Assembly: GCA_021802205.1 (NCBI GenBank)
Contig: JAKAAT010000012.1
Location: 1 to 39,613 of the forward strand
Length of the DNA: 39,613 bases
Reading direction: 5' to 3'
Origin: Thermoplasmata archaeon
GTDB lineage: Archaea; Thermoplasmatota; Thermoplasmata; Thermoplasmatales; Thermoplasmataceae
The notes below the pieces were generated by a model that was not told where the DNA came from, made no database searches, and saw only the letters and a program-made list of their open reading frames with translations. The position numbers and the translations under genes are program-made. Shown one piece after another: positions 39,396-39,613 of the stretch. The first letter of the stretch is position 1; the number at the start of each line of letters is the position of its first letter.

Positions 39396-39538
39396 ACATC
39401 ATAAGTCTCCATGATTATTTAAATTATTTCCTAATGAAAAGATTTATATTATCGTGTTATGAATATAACTCCCATGAAATGCTATCGTTTCGAATTTAAA
39501 ATTTGTAGTATTATATAGAAGATTAAAATAACCTTTTT

Positions 39539-39613
39539 ATGGGAAAGGTGTACATAGTTGGCTGTGGACCAGGAAATATAGATATGCTCACTGTAGCTGG
39601 TGCAAAGATAATA
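39539..39613 (+). CDS. Tetrapyrrole (corrin/porphyrin) methylase family protein, truncated by window end
   Basis: MGKVYIVGCGPGNIDMLTVAGAKII: hallmark N-terminus of SUMT/CbiF-type SAM-dependent methylases (VYiVGaGPGdpdlLTvka...). Confidence 0.8.
   Translation, partial: MGKVYIVGCGPGNIDMLTVAGAKII

Noticed and set aside
1-39613. CRISPR array or cas genes, rRNA genes, prophage structural genes
   Set aside because: No regularly spaced direct repeats, no rRNA-like sequence and no phage structural proteins seen.

Overview
This window looks like a gene-dense, AT-rich chromosomal segment from an acidophilic euryarchaeon, probably Thermoplasmatales (Ferroplasma/Cuniculiplasma-like). The assignment rests on protein content, TATA-led leaderless-looking starts, and an AGT-EndoV fusion of the type known from Ferroplasma. 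Most genes are housekeeping: S8e, SRP19, PriL, dihydroorotase, RNase P Rpp21, enolase, diphthine synthase, SerRS, LonB, Cgi121 and tRNA-Leu(CAG). There is a glycogen/maltodextrin block (GH57, GT4-type synthase, debranching enzyme, GH15), a heterodimeric ABC exporter, an MMPL transporter, an MscS channel and an SQR-like flavoprotein with DUF1641. The left edge carries an IS607-type tnpA/tnpB element next to a decayed surface-protein fragment. The best candidate for an under-described system is the six-gene minus-strand operon at 21.2-27.0 kb: sequon-rich exported protein, DUF4129-like protein, small single-TM protein, MoxR ATPase, DUF58/vWA protein, polytopic membrane protein. A second, distinct RavA/ViaA-like MoxR-vWA pair lies at 35.4-37.8 kb. 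Other notable points are a CDS whose 3' end runs 19 nt into a tRNA gene and a 61-bp imperfect palindrome between convergent genes. All calls come from reading the sequence and the supplied ORFs; no searches were run.
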